DNA of 64,000 bases from Xylocopa sonorina (lineage: Eukaryota > Arthropoda > Insecta > Hymenoptera > Apidae). Both the position numbers and the translations under genes were made by a program. Below the pieces are notes generated by a model. The model did no database searches and had not been told where the DNA came from. It saw nothing but the letters and a program-made list of their open reading frames with translations. Positions 1-12,363 of the stretch are shown piece after piece. The first letter of the stretch is position 1. The number at the start of each line of letters is the position of its first letter. The stretch covers positions 4,554,001 to 4,618,000 of the forward strand of contig NC_135195.1 of the NCBI RefSeq assembly GCF_050948175.1, read 5' to 3'.

Positions 1-524
1 AACTTAATTGATATTGCCCGTAGACGTGTCCTCAAATGTGCTATTAATTATCTCTCTTCACGTGTTCTCCTCGCGTGTCTAATTAATAAAATACGTGACT
101 AATTGACTTGCAGAACGAATTGAAAGAAGAACGGTGACGATAACAAAAGTGAACTGGAGCGAGGGAGAGAGATATTTAGAAATAAAAATTAATGAAACCC
201 GGTACGCTATGTCCACTATTTGAAGCATATTAATAATTTTATAATACAAGTAGGTACACTTGTATTCGATTTTAATTAAAACTTCGAAACGGTCGCTCCA
301 ATGAAAGTTAAATTAAATGTATGAGACCCTTTTCGTGTGTACCCTTACATTCGCGCAGAGTATGCCGGTATTTTCAAATAAAATATGCGCCCCTTGCGCA
401 TCTCGTTTGCTGTTAAATATTGAAATTGCGTCGTTTCAAAGTACGTCCCTCCTTTCACGTCAATGCTACAACCACCATCGACGTTTCGAGAGCATCCAAT
501 GATGGTAATGCAAGCCTTATGCCT

Positions 525-652
525 GTCACCTATTTAAGGTACCCGTGCTCGTATTACGGATCAGTTGGCATAGTTGATCAGCTGGCCAATTAAAACCCGC
601 GGTTGACGATCAATGATCCGTGACATGAGCACGGATACCTTAAATAGGTGAC
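525..652. repeat. Foldback (inverted repeat) with 39-bp arms
   Basis: Positions 525-563 (beginning GTCACCTATTTAAGG) are the reverse complement of 614-652 with 4 mismatches in 39, and all four mismatches are transitions. The loop is about 50 bp. A weaker match continues outward for about 20 bp on each side, about 15 of 20 matching. A further copy of the arm flank, GTGACAACCGTAAG, sits at 649-662 and again near 744-757. This could be a foldback MITE, a hairpin RNA source or a cruciform-forming element. Confidence 0.8.
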
Positions 653-2333
653 AACCGTAAGGTGTGCACGGGTTTCTGATGAAACGCTGCAACTCGAACA
701 GTCGTATGGCCAATATATCGATACGCTTATCTAAAATGACACGTGACAACCGTAAGCATATGGTACTGCGTTGCACTCCAAATTCGATATTTTTCAGCCT
801 AATTTTACGATACACCTATTGTGTACTTATTTTCGATAATTTTGTCGAGAGATTATTAAATACGAAACCACACGTGTACTCAATTTTATTCTAATTGCAC
901 TTAACATGTACTGTTTCAAACTTTAATAACCGTACCGTAATACAATTGATGTAACACACAGTATATTGCGTTTCGTGCGTAAAAAGCAACGCGTAACGGA
1001 TTGAAAACGTTCACGGAACACAAAGCAGGAATATTAAGCAGTTAATTTCGAATGAAAGCCGCCGTTCGCTGCGTTAACCATTTTAAATTGCCCGTGTGAT
1101 TATTACATAAGAATTGTACGCGCAACGACTCTAATTAGAAAGGAATCCGTGGTAAATAAGACAGGAGATGGATTTCTCCGAGCGGCTACATTTTAACGTA
1201 CGCGACAGGGGTCCAATCGAGGGGTGAAAGTAAAAAGGAAGAAAGCAGCGAACGTTGGGGGTCTCGTTAAGACGTCTTCGAGACGCTCTACGATGGAGGG
1301 ATGGCACTTTCCCATTTCCTTCTCGTCTCATGATTTGCCATCAGAGGCGCCATTTTGAAAGCACTTTAAACCAATTCATTAGCTTCGTTTCTAATTCGCC
1401 CGGACCGTCCACTTTTTTTTCCATTTTCGTCCATTTCATGTGTATTTATGGATAAGTTAAATATTCAAACCATTGTGTTCGAGACTAAAAGTATAATTTT
1501 TCGAAAAGTACTCGAGATTATTCTTTGATCGCCGTTATAAGGATGGTCTGAATAAAGTTAGGGGTAAGTCCTTCGATCGCGGAGATATTTCTCCTTCGAC
1601 GGTAGCGTCCTTCGCCTCTTTTCCCTTGCATCTCGATTAAACAATCCTACGACATACCTAGGGGCTTGTTGCTTCGAAATTACCCTCCGAGATTATATTC
1701 GAACTATTTCTGTTATTCTCTCGTGACACGCACCAACTCCTCGCCTCCTTTCTGTCCTCGACAATAAACGAATTCTTAACCGAGGAGGGCGACGACAATC
1801 ATATGAATTCCTCGTTTCGTTTACCTCGCGTTCCTATATGCAGAACTATTCCTTAAACGTATTAAATATCCTAATAGAACGAGGCGCTCGGATGACGACT
1901 TATTTCGAAGTTTAAATAATCGCGATTATCCTAGGGACAATAGCGTATTCTTCGGAATAGAAGTTCTATGGATGAAAAGAGAGTTCGTTGTCTAATTGTT
2001 TCGACGACTTGAACGTCCTTTAATTCCGCATGTGGTTCCAACGTGAAATAACAATGGCCTCTTACAATTTACTAGCTCTGACTCTCTGTTTCGTCGGTAA
2101 AATGGTTCACTCGAAAACACTTTGGTAAATTCTCGTATAAAATAACAGAAGATGTTTAAATCAGCAATCAAAGATCCATTTCCGTCGCGTTGAACAAGGC
2201 ACTGGGCAAAATCACGGTTCGCTAAGATCCTGACTGAAACGTTTTCCTTAAAAGATGATTATGGACTATTTTGGAAGGCAATTCCCTCGTTTAAAGTGCC
2301 AGCTAATTAAGTCATCCACGCTCCAAAATTAAT

Positions 2334-2356
2334 ATCTCTCTCTCTCTCTCTCTCTC
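2334..2356. repeat. CT/GA dinucleotide microsatellite
   Basis: A clean run of about eleven CT units in non-coding DNA. It creates a spurious Arg-Glu run in a minus-strand frame. Confidence 0.95.
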
Positions 2357-3932
2357 GGAAAGGGATACAAGCTGTTTCGCGACAAGGTAAGCTAAAGCAA
2401 TTGCGTTTCACCCGTAAGTTTAGTCGGCGATCAGAGAAACGCACCGAATCCCTTTGATCTTGGCATTGACAAACGAACCTGCCGTGGCAACAAACATTCC
2501 CCAGATTTCGCCGTGCGAGCTCTCGCCCTGAACACGTGAACAACAAACGGACTATAATCCAGCTATATCAAGCCCAGAGATAACCAATTAAGCCTGGAAA
2601 ATTAATTTAGCGCAGATGGCACGGAACTCTGGCCAAACGACCGACCAGCTGGCCTTTTCGTTCCTAAACGACACTTTTTCGACCCGATTCACGCCTAACT
2701 TCGAACATCTCATTTTCCACCACTGTTCAGCGAAACAAGAATCGAAAGGCGAACTTAATTATTTTTGTACGATCTTAACATTTTTTTCAGCACGTATTAT
2801 TTATTCGATAAATTTGCTAGACTTTTATGTAATTTCTCCTCTATGTCTCGTTAAGAAATAAAGAAATTTGTATACGCTGAAAAACCATATTTGCAATTGT
2901 ACCTTCTACCATTTGTAATTAATATTAATAAACAACAACCATGACTACCACAAAAAGACGTAACGCTCGAATACCTTTAAAAATTTCCAATTAAAACACC
3001 TGAAGATTGTATTAAAATCTACTTCCCCCAATTAGTTGGTACATGCGAGCATCATCGATGTACTGGTTGAATGAACGAATTATCTATTATGTTCGAGAAA
3101 TACGGCGGAAAAATTGAAGAGAACCCGCAACCTTTTCCAGGCTGCGTTCGGATCTCTCGAGCCTCGCAGCGCAGTTTAAAGTTAAAAATAAAAAGAAGAT
3201 CAATCAATTAGAAAAGGTGGTTGGCTATGATAATTGGCCACCGGTGGTGCAGGTGCTCGTTAAAGAATCGTATTCTTTCGAAAGCCCTCGCTTTATTGGT
3301 ACATGCAGTACCGACAATCCCATTTAGATAAACTCGACGACAAGTATTGCTACACGGCCTCCATTCGCTCACCCCTTTCAGATGAAGCTTCCCAGGGGCT
3401 GGCGAATCGATGAAAAGCGGATAGAAGAACGTGGCATTGTTTCGTGTTCACGGGCACAGGCACTGGTTTTAAAATCCACGACAATGAAAATTAGAGCTGC
3501 GCCTGGATTCGAATTTTCTTAAACAGAGTATTTAAAGTACGTACGAAAAGGGTGGCTGGTCTGTGGCTACGTTTGGCTACGCGTTCCTCCACCTCGTATT
3601 TGCCAATCTAATCTGATAGTTTGGACTAAAGGCACTCTTAAGAAATCAAAGAGGAGAAATAATTAGTTAAGTAAGTTAAAAGTGTTCCAATCGACTGAAT
3701 AATTTGTCAAGATGGAAAAATAGTGAAATGGCGATGGCACAAGTATAGTCTTCGATGAAGTCCAAGCAAGTAGCTGACGATGGGGCAGAGGAATACAGAC
3801 GGATAATCGAAAGCTAGCTATAGACTCGTAGAGTGTATACGACAGTTTATTTCAGGAGACGTGATAAATATTTTACATTTTTATCACCTTTCCCCACTTA
3901 ATTTGCGACATGTGGACAAATATTTGATATCA

Positions 3933-4487
3933 AGGCTGTTTCAAAAATAGTTGCCTTTCAAAAACTGACGAAATCGAACGTTCCATTGACGCGAATTAAG
4001 ATTTTTAGTCGCTTGAACGTATCGAAGGATGATTGCAAACTTCATGATAACAACAGCACAAAACTCTGTATTTAAAAAAAAGAGGTAAAGCATGATAAAC
4101 GCGCGAGCACAAACCATTTGGGACATACTTAATTAGACCCATCGCATTCATTCAAATTTTCTCCGTCACATTTTCATTTACCATGGCTTTTACAAACTTT
4201 AGCTAAATGGAAAATTATTCGAAAGCAAGAACGAACCCAAAATTCTGCGTTTAACTTTGCTAAATTCAACATTAAAGTAAACTTCGTAGCTTTCAGCCTA
4301 ATTAAATGCATATTGCCATGAAAACCAAAGGAGATAGAATAAATGAGTAGCAATAATTCATTCGATGGTTATTTTTTCTTCCATTAACTAAGGATAAGAA
4401 ATCTAGGAGCGTGTATTAAATTTTGTTTGCTTTCTAGATTCCAGAAATCGATCGTATAAATCTCGACTACTAATTTTGAAACAGCCT
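3933..4487. mobile_element. Possible non-autonomous DNA transposon with ~15-bp TIRs
   Basis: The left end reads AGGCTGTTTCAAAAAT (from 3933) and the right end is its near-perfect reverse complement, ending at 4487. The interval is 555 bp and contains no transposase I can recognise, so if it is an element it is non-autonomous or decayed. I could not find a convincing target-site duplication. Termini of this general form occur in Tc1/mariner-like elements, but the family assignment is inference. Confidence 0.35.
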
Positions 4488-7400
4488 CTATTAGCTGCCT
4501 CTAATTCGAAGCAGTGTAAAAGAAACGAGGCTAGAAAATATTCTTGGACATAGGAAAGGGTCTAATTTACGATCAGATGGCAGAACGTGGAAAAAAGATT
4601 CTACGAAAAACAAATGGATTACGAAATTAACCGAGAACGAACGGAGACCAATCATTCGCAGGAATTATATTCGTGCGTGACGCTAATAAAAATAAAAAGG
4701 GAAACAGCTGATCCCCATCTGATTTTAGGTCAATTCGAAAATTCTCTGACAGAACAACATGACATATTTATGCTAATTTAATTCCATCTCTTTATTTCAT
4801 CTACTAAATAGCTTCCTCAAAATATGTAAATTATGGCCATGAAACGATTAAATTTACAAAATTGAATAATTTACTGGGTCGTCTTATTAAAAGATCTCTG
4901 GAAACATATACCAGTGGAATGTCAGTGAATTAATGAGTTTTTCAATTATCGTAACAACACAACAATACAGTTCTAATAGAATATGTAAAGTATAAAATAA
5001 ATTTAATTTTCTCCCTTTAAACAATCATTTTTAAAAAAACTTTTCATTCAACGAATAGTGCAAGCTCACAAAATTACTAATGAATATTGCTTCGTTCCTT
5101 TTGTTATGACGTTTAACATTATAAAATGACAGCGCAATTATATTAATTAAACATTCATTTACACGAAATATACAGCCGCCAAATTGTTTCTCAAATATCG
5201 AAGTGAATAGTATATATTAGTTAATTGTAATTGATAGAATCAACTAATTGCAAGCATTATTATTCAAACGATATTTCATGAAGAACATCAGAGCGAAAAA
5301 TGTATATGTATTTTATTACTGTTTGCAAGCACCATTATTTATGATGCTAATTAATGAAGATAACGACTAAATTGTGGATTTTTATACAGTCATTAGAAAC
5401 TTAGACATAGAAAGAACAGGATAATGCAATTAATATGCAGAAGTGCACAAAATATTTAGAAGAAAATACATAAACAACCTCAATTAAAGAGTAAGGGGGA
5501 TTTTGCTGGATTTTCGACATTATTTTAACAAAAGATGTAATACACAATTTCTGCCAATCTGAAATATTGCCACTCGAACATAGAAATCCTGCACAGATAA
5601 AAGTCCTCGAGTTGCACTGAACGGTAGTAATTAGAGAACGATGAAAGATGCGGCAGAGAAGGGGAGAAAAAAGAGTTAATAAAAGAACGATGTAATAAAA
5701 GAAAGTAGTAATGGAACAAAGACGACGGAGTGGAACCCATTTTTAACTAACTAGACGAGTTTCGTATTCAAATTAATTAAAAAATTAATTACAAAAACAA
5801 ACGGGAAGTAAGTAAGAAATTGGCGGAGGAAAATTAATACGCGAAACATTCGTTGTCGTATCTGTGTCGTGCTCGTTCACAAAGTATCCTCGATGATCTT
5901 CTCTTTTTCTACGAAAGGTTATAAATGAATGTTTGCTGACTTTTAACAGAGAAAGCATTTTCCGCACGAAAGCCTCCGAGTTGTTTTTTCTATCGTAAAA
6001 AATCGTGACAGTTTTATCCTCGGTTTAACTTGAACTATAAAGCTTTGTTCAAAATAAATGCAATAATCGATGCAATCAATTTTTATTGACATTTAAAAGG
6101 TAATGCCTCGGGTGCGTGAGAAAAATACTCACGTGATGACCTTCCTCCAATATGTGACTGCATTTCGAGATTACTGAAGAAATTAACAGTTCGACGTTAC
6201 CAGTGAATTACTCGCAATGTTTTCGATCTAATTGCGAAAAAGCTTCGAATTCTATTTAAGATAAAGATAAATAAACGTGAAACAAAGTGTTAATAAAATT
6301 CTTCCGACATAACTCGCGCTAATGGGGCAACCTGCATAGGTTACATAAATAGAAAGGTACAAGGAAGTATTTATTGATCGATATAGTGAAAAATAAAGGG
6401 GGCAGAAGAACGTGTGAACGAACCATAAAGATGTAAAGACGGGATTATCATAAAGTTTAGTTTGTATAAACAAAAGGTCTTCCAGCTTAACAATTTTTAA
6501 TTTAAAAAAGTAGAGAAAATTCGAATTTTCCAGTCTGACGTTGTTTTTACTAAAAAATTTTAATCTCGCATTGAAAGGACAGTCTTTGTAAATTAAATTA
6601 AACGTTACGATAAAAGTTATTTCCAATTTTGTCGAACTCCCGATTTCTCATTTAATGGACAATAGGTAACGAGCGTTTTGTATAAAATATATACAAAATA
6701 AAGTTCGTACCACGGTTAAGGGATAAATTATTTCGTGAATGTGTGAGTTTAATTACCAATCATCTTGCCACTCCCGCCAACTTCGTGCATTAATTATTTT
6801 TCTACGCAAACCGATTCGACCCATAGAGAAAAAAAAAAAATGCACGTAAGTTGACGAAAGTTCAATCGATCACACCTACAGCCACAAAATGTCAACCGTG
6901 AACAACGATCACCTTGAAATAATTCGTTTATAGCAACCCTTCGGAACTACCTAACCCAGTATTCTGCTCAGCAGTGCGTAATCAATTTTTTGCAAACTAC
7001 TAAAAATGCATTTTTGTTTGTGGCGCACAAACTGTTGTTAGTTTCATTTTGTTACTTCGTCGAATAAATATTTACCTTTTGATTATATTGTGCTGACTGA
7101 AATTAATTGTCGGACATTAGAGTACGATTTTTAAGCAATGCTCACGCCAAATACTACATTTCCATGACAGAAAATATTTAGAACGAGATTGATTGATTTA
7201 TTTACATTAATCTGTTTATTATCTCCTACATTAATTACTCGAATGATCTAATAATTTCCTAATTATCGAAATACTTAAATGCGAAATTCATGGATACGAG
7301 AGGCAGTATTCTATATGTCAATACGTCTCGTAATAACGGTCAGAGAGTGAAGAGATGCAGTTTCATCTGCAGCAAGCATCGATTTCATTTCATAATGTCT

Positions 7401-8549
7401 GCAACGACCGTACCCCCTTTCAATGTTACGTTCGTGGATTGGCTTATCTGATTACCGGATCATTCGATAAAACTTTCGACCCTCTCTTTTCCTATCATTC
7501 ATCCATTGTCACGGTTTCAAGTTGAAAAGAAATAATAAAAGATAAATCATCTCTCAAATTGCAAATACAATGGCGCCATTGTATGAATGGAATATGTGCA
7601 ATTTGCTTAAAATTTATATCAAAAATTCTAGGAACTTTCATTCAACGATATTTGTTGAAATTTCGAAAAAAGAGATATCAAATATTGTATCTCTATAGTT
7701 TGTACGTGACAATTTTAGATAGAGAAACTAGTTAAATTGCAATAATAATAATTTAAACATACTACTTGATATCTAGGACAATGATAGGAGACAAATAGAG
7801 ATATCAGGAGAAAGAGTATAGCTTAGTGTTAAGGCTGTGAAAAAAAAATATACGTATTACTTCATATTTTATACAAAATAACAGTCATAAATGTTATTGT
7901 TATAATGAAAATTCGTGAACAATAAACACGTTAACATAATACTTATGTTAAAATTCTTCATGATATATATAGAATATATTATATAAGTTAAAATATTTCA
8001 TACTACGTATTATAATCAATAACGCTGCGTATATATTATATATTATATTACAGCAGGTACTACCTACACACGCAAAACAGAAACACCCATTTGATTCGAC
8101 TGAATTTTTCTATCACTTCCATACTGCTTTCCCCGCATAATTATCGTAACTTTTATAATTGAAATAGTCATTTACAACCGAAGTAACGAGAAAACAGGTA
8201 ACGCACTCGAGTAAAGTACCCATGCCTCTCTCCTAACTTGCAATAAAATCATGTTTAACACCGCGCAGGTCATAAAAAATGAGGAAACGTAGGACCAGCA
8301 GTCGGTACAGAGCACGAAATAGCCCATCGTACGCTAACTCGCGGACCCTGCATGCACGAACAGTGCACCGAGCGTAAAAACGTTATAACCCATTATACGT
8401 GCTGCAGCTCGAATCAATTCCTCTACCCTGATACGTACGCGCTACGTGCACGCTGTAAAAGACGATACAAACCCAGAAAAATGTCGCTAAAATTCGACGA
8501 CCAAGAAAATTGCTCAACTACTTGTTCGTTAATTTAGTTCGAAAAAAAA

Positions 8550-9640
8550 AGTATACGCCCTCGATACATCGCATGATGCGCGTATCGCGAACGAATCGAA
8601 CGTGAACAAATGTCAGCAGAGGGTCGAAGAGTGGAGTCCGCTGGGGATCATCCGAAAACTGCATAATGCATTCTCTGTATATCGAAGCGAGGCAATCGAA
8701 GACGTTCATCGAACCCGGAGGCATTGTCGCGCACGCGATCAAAGCAGTGTGTACACCCTCAACAGAACCGTGTAAGTGTACGCGTGTAAGTAAAGTGGTC
8801 TATAGGTGTGCGCATGAAAACACGATGTGCCGAGACACAGCTACCCCTTAATTCTGCCGTGATCGCACTAGACAGAGAAAGGAAGATTACGAGTGGCGAG
8901 CTACCGAGCGCATCTTTTCGACTGATGAGCGTGACACGTCGTGCGTGCTCGTGCGTATTCGTACTGCGACTCACCGGGTAGGGAGAGGACTCGTCGTGTA
9001 GGACCACCCAGCGACGAGCGTCGCGTCGGCCCCCAAAAGACAAGCACGTGGAGTACGGTATCATGGTGACGGCGGCGACAAGAAGGGGGCGTACGATCCG
9101 CTCGAGCCTTGTCACCGAGGACGTCGCTACTAATCGTCGTCCACGCCGTGGTTGCCGTCGTTGGTCGTGTATTTTCTTTATTTTCTTTTCTACTTTTATT
9201 TCGCTGGTTTTTGCGCGCGTAACACGTTCCCCATACAGGCACGTCTGACGTTCCAGCGGCGTTCGTAACGCGCCTCGAGCGCCGCACCACCGAACCAACC
9301 ACACGAACGGGTTAGAGAAGCCCACGATGGAAAACAACAAGAGGCGACCGGCTAGGCCGAGGACCACGAGACTCGAGCGTACCCAGAGAATCGCGACAGC
9401 TGATTGGTCGACGGCAGTACCACCGCCGTCTGTCGAGCATTGCGCGCAACCGCGTCCGAGAGATCAATGAGACTCGAACCGAAGAAGACACTCGCCTAGA
9501 AGTACCCGAACGCTCACGAGCGTTTGCGAGGATCACCGAAGACAGCGTTGCTTGAGAACCGGGTCGCAGTGCCGCGTATAGTCGATATGGGGCGACGTTT
9601 AGGTTTCGCGACTGACAATTCATTTCTCGATGGCTTCTCT
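8550..9640. promoter_or_regulatory. CpG-rich patch, candidate promoter or 5' UTR region
   Basis: Base composition shifts sharply from the AT-rich surroundings to a CpG-dense stretch, with many CG, ACG and CGA words from about 8,550 to 9,640. Long overlapping open frames appear on the minus strand here (202 codons from a GTG at 9,367 and 133 codons from an ATG at 9,302). They resemble no family and look like by-products of high GC. In insects with germline CpG depletion, such patches often mark unmethylated promoters or first exons. I see no clear partner gene or decisive splice donor. Confidence 0.4.
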
Positions 9641-10178
9641 TAACATATATGACGACCGATATTTCCTATTTTCTAGTGTAGACCGCATTGGACGGCGCGC
9701 GACCCCAGCACCGTCGATTGTATCATTGTCTGCCTGACGATCGAGACGTTCGATTTAATGATCGACTATCGAAAGATCACTGATGATGGCATAGGTCAGA
9801 ATCGCTCATTAATAATACACCAGGAAGCGAATAAATTGAAATTTAAAGCATACGAAGGCGTTGATACTGATCGTGGTTTCTACGCGTCAGGTTTCTCTAC
9901 AGTAATCGCGGAATTGACGAGATGGTTTCTGTCGTGACGAATCAGGTTGGAGAAAGCTCACGGATAGACCTGGATGAACGTTTAATGAGATCGGTCAATC
10001 GACGGATGGGTAGGGGGTAAATATCTATTCTTGTACTTAGTTACTAAACTATTCGACTTGTTCAAGTTCCAGTATAACCGTGAGCTTTAAATAGAAATAG
10101 AAATGGGATATAATGTTTGTTTGCTGAAAGAAAAGTACACATTAACAGACAGAATTATTTCAGGAAATTCTACGTTGG

Positions 10179-10316
10179 GGTGTGCACTCACGGGGTAAGT
10201 GTTCGCTCCGAATGAGCACCGAACATCAAAGTCGTGTTTGTCAATGTGTAAATACGTGAATAAAACGGCGTTCGATCGGTGCTTATTCGGATCAAATGCT
10301 CAAGTGAATAAACACC
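10179..10316. repeat. Imperfect foldback, ~42-bp arms
   Basis: The left arm (10,179-10,221) and right arm (10,276-10,316) are reverse complements with gaps. The best part pairs TCCGAATGAGCACCGA with the complement of TCGGTGCTTATTCGGA, about 15 of 16 positions. The loop is about 54 bp. Its size resembles the foldback at 525-652, although the sequences differ. Confidence 0.5.
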
Positions 10317-10981
10317 CTCAAAGTGAACGTTCGATAGATTGATGCTCGGTATAGACGTATTCTAACAGCAAATGACTAACGGAAAATAACTGATGCAAGA
10401 ACAGAAGAAAATAATTATTACCGGAATAATATATTCACGATAAATAATAAAGAATTTTCTACATCATTTTCAAGTAAAGATGTACGGAAGAAAAGAGGAT
10501 TAAACGATGTTTAACTTTTTGTAATATTATAGACAAACAAGGTGCTAAGCACAATGCATCAAAAAGACAGAAAACATTCAAATAGAAATGTAATTACTTG
10601 TACAAGGTATTATTTCATACTTCAGTTCGTATAATTTTTTAACAGCTTTCGAGAAACATGTATTCATTGTAGAAGAATTATGTTCAAGCAGAAAGAGGGT
10701 GAAGAATTGTCTGTATCATTCAGAGAATAACGACATAAAACAAAAGAGGATGCTCTGAAAACTAAATGCTCTAAAAATTGTTTGGAGTAGAATCAGCAGC
10801 CCCTCGAACATACATTAAGAAGCCTGAATAAATCGGCATCTATTCGAGGCTCAGGTGCATACACACCCCTGCCGCATCTTTCGTGGAACTGAATCGCGTT
10901 TTCCATAATGATTGCAATTATGAGGCTGACTTTAGTGAACGTCACGCAGAAATGTACGTACAGATGCCAAGGAGTTGGTCG

Positions 10982-11027
10982 GTTTAAATTTAGCAGTATC
11001 GCGTGCGACCGATGCATTTTCGCAGGG
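10982..11027. repeat. 46-bp dispersed element, copy 1
   Basis: This segment shares about 36 of 45 positions with 12,318-12,363 in the same orientation. It includes the shared core ATCGCGTGC followed by CCGATG and a terminal CGCAGGG. It lies in AT-rich non-coding DNA, 1.34 kb from its partner. The function is unknown. Confidence 0.6.
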
Positions 11028-12317
11028 TTAATTGATTTGACCTATGGAATCATCCGTGTTGTCAGTGAAGTATCGAATCCGCAATTATAAATATTATATG
11101 TGCCACTTTAACTAGAAATATTCCAGTTTACCCAGAAAGATCATGTTTTAATCGAGATATTTCATTTCATTCCATTTCCTTTGAGCAGGATCATTATTCT
11201 CGATATCGTTGATTCCTTTCACGCGTATTACTCGTTGAGCATTAAATACACCAAAAATCCGGTCACTCAGCGCTACCATCAGAATTGGATTTCAAAGGCT
11301 AAAGGATTGTGCGAGTGAAACCGGGGACTTAAAGCATCGAACGTTTATCGATGTGATACTATATCAACATCATTAACAACACTAAAATAGAATGCCCCGG
11401 CTATGAGACCTCGTAACGCATGGATAATTAAATAGACAGTTTATGCAGATTTATATGTCTGTAAACGAAATATACAGCATTTGTATTTTGTGTATTAAAT
11501 TTGTCCCGATATATTTAGCAAGTACTTGATTCGATAAATAACAAGGATTAAATTCTACGATTGTGGCGGATCACTCGAGCGCATTAAATTCTTACGTTGG
11601 TTAATAAACTCCCAGAGTGTTCCTTAAGCGCTAATTTTAACTGAAATCCCGACGATAAAAAGTGATTAAAGGTTTACAGAAATAACATGAGGTTAGAGAG
11701 TGCGTGTGCCATTTGTAAACGTAATTTCCATCCCGTTTGCATTACAAATCGACGCAAGGGCGATTACGCATACGACTCCCCTGAATGACACGGTCCACGT
11801 TACGTCACTGATAAGACGTCGTACATGTTTTGTGACACGAATGCGGATAATGAAACACCCGGAAAGGGGAAGGGAAGTCACGATGAAAAGCAAGAACGCT
11901 AAATGAGGAGAGCACAAAAGAGAGACTATAAGAGGGAAAGGTAGAGAAAAAATAAAGATATTTCAAAAGAAGAAAGAGATAAAAGGAAAGCAAAGACAAT
12001 AGGTAGACGATAAGAAAAACAGATCAACAAATACAAATGTACAAGTTAAGAGAATGGATGAAAAAAAGAGAAGCTGAAAGAAATAAGTAAAAACTGGAAA
12101 GGAAGCGGTTGGAAACCAAAATAAAAAACGAGAGGCAACGATGGAAAATGACAAAGCACAAGAACGGAGGTAGAAAAAGAGGTAGAGACAAGGAATTAAA
12201 ATCAAAAGATGAGAAAGAAAAGGAATCTAAGGAGAAAAAACGTGACGAGGGAATAGAAAGAGGGGGAGGGAAAAGAAATTAGACGCGTAAGAGGGAAAGG
12301 TGGGAGAGAATTTTATC

Positions 12318-12363
12318 ATTTAATTTTAGCAGGATCGCGTGCAGCCGATGGCTGCCGCAGGGG
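12318..12363. repeat. 46-bp dispersed element, copy 2
   Basis: Partner of 10,982-11,027. This copy runs into a CpG-richer block (12,345-12,500) that the first copy lacks. On the minus strand the two copies encode the similar strings HRLHAILLKLN and HRSHAILLNLN. No longer shared frame exists, so coding is not favoured. Confidence 0.6.

Larger units (their letters stand above)
1..8549. other. Long AT-rich stretch without a recognisable gene
   Basis: I see no exon here with both good splice signals and a recognisable protein. The open frames are short (60-124 codons), overlap each other on both strands and have no family resemblance. The stretch is probably intronic or intergenic DNA of a gene whose exons lie outside it. 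Within it are a foldback at 525-652, a CT microsatellite at 2334-2356 and a TIR-flanked element at 3933-4487, listed separately. TAAT-rich tracts occur around 5,000-7,600 but nothing specific can be assigned to them. Confidence 0.6.

Noticed and set aside
3941..4126. 61-codon minus-strand frame inside the TIR-flanked element as a transposase remnant
   Set aside because: No catalytic motif or helix-turn-helix pattern could be recognised in it.
8759..9367. 202-codon minus-strand open frame (GTG start) overlapping a 133-codon frame
   Set aside because: Both lie in the CpG-rich patch, resemble no family, use arginine-rich compositions expected from GC-rich frames, and lack supporting splice context.
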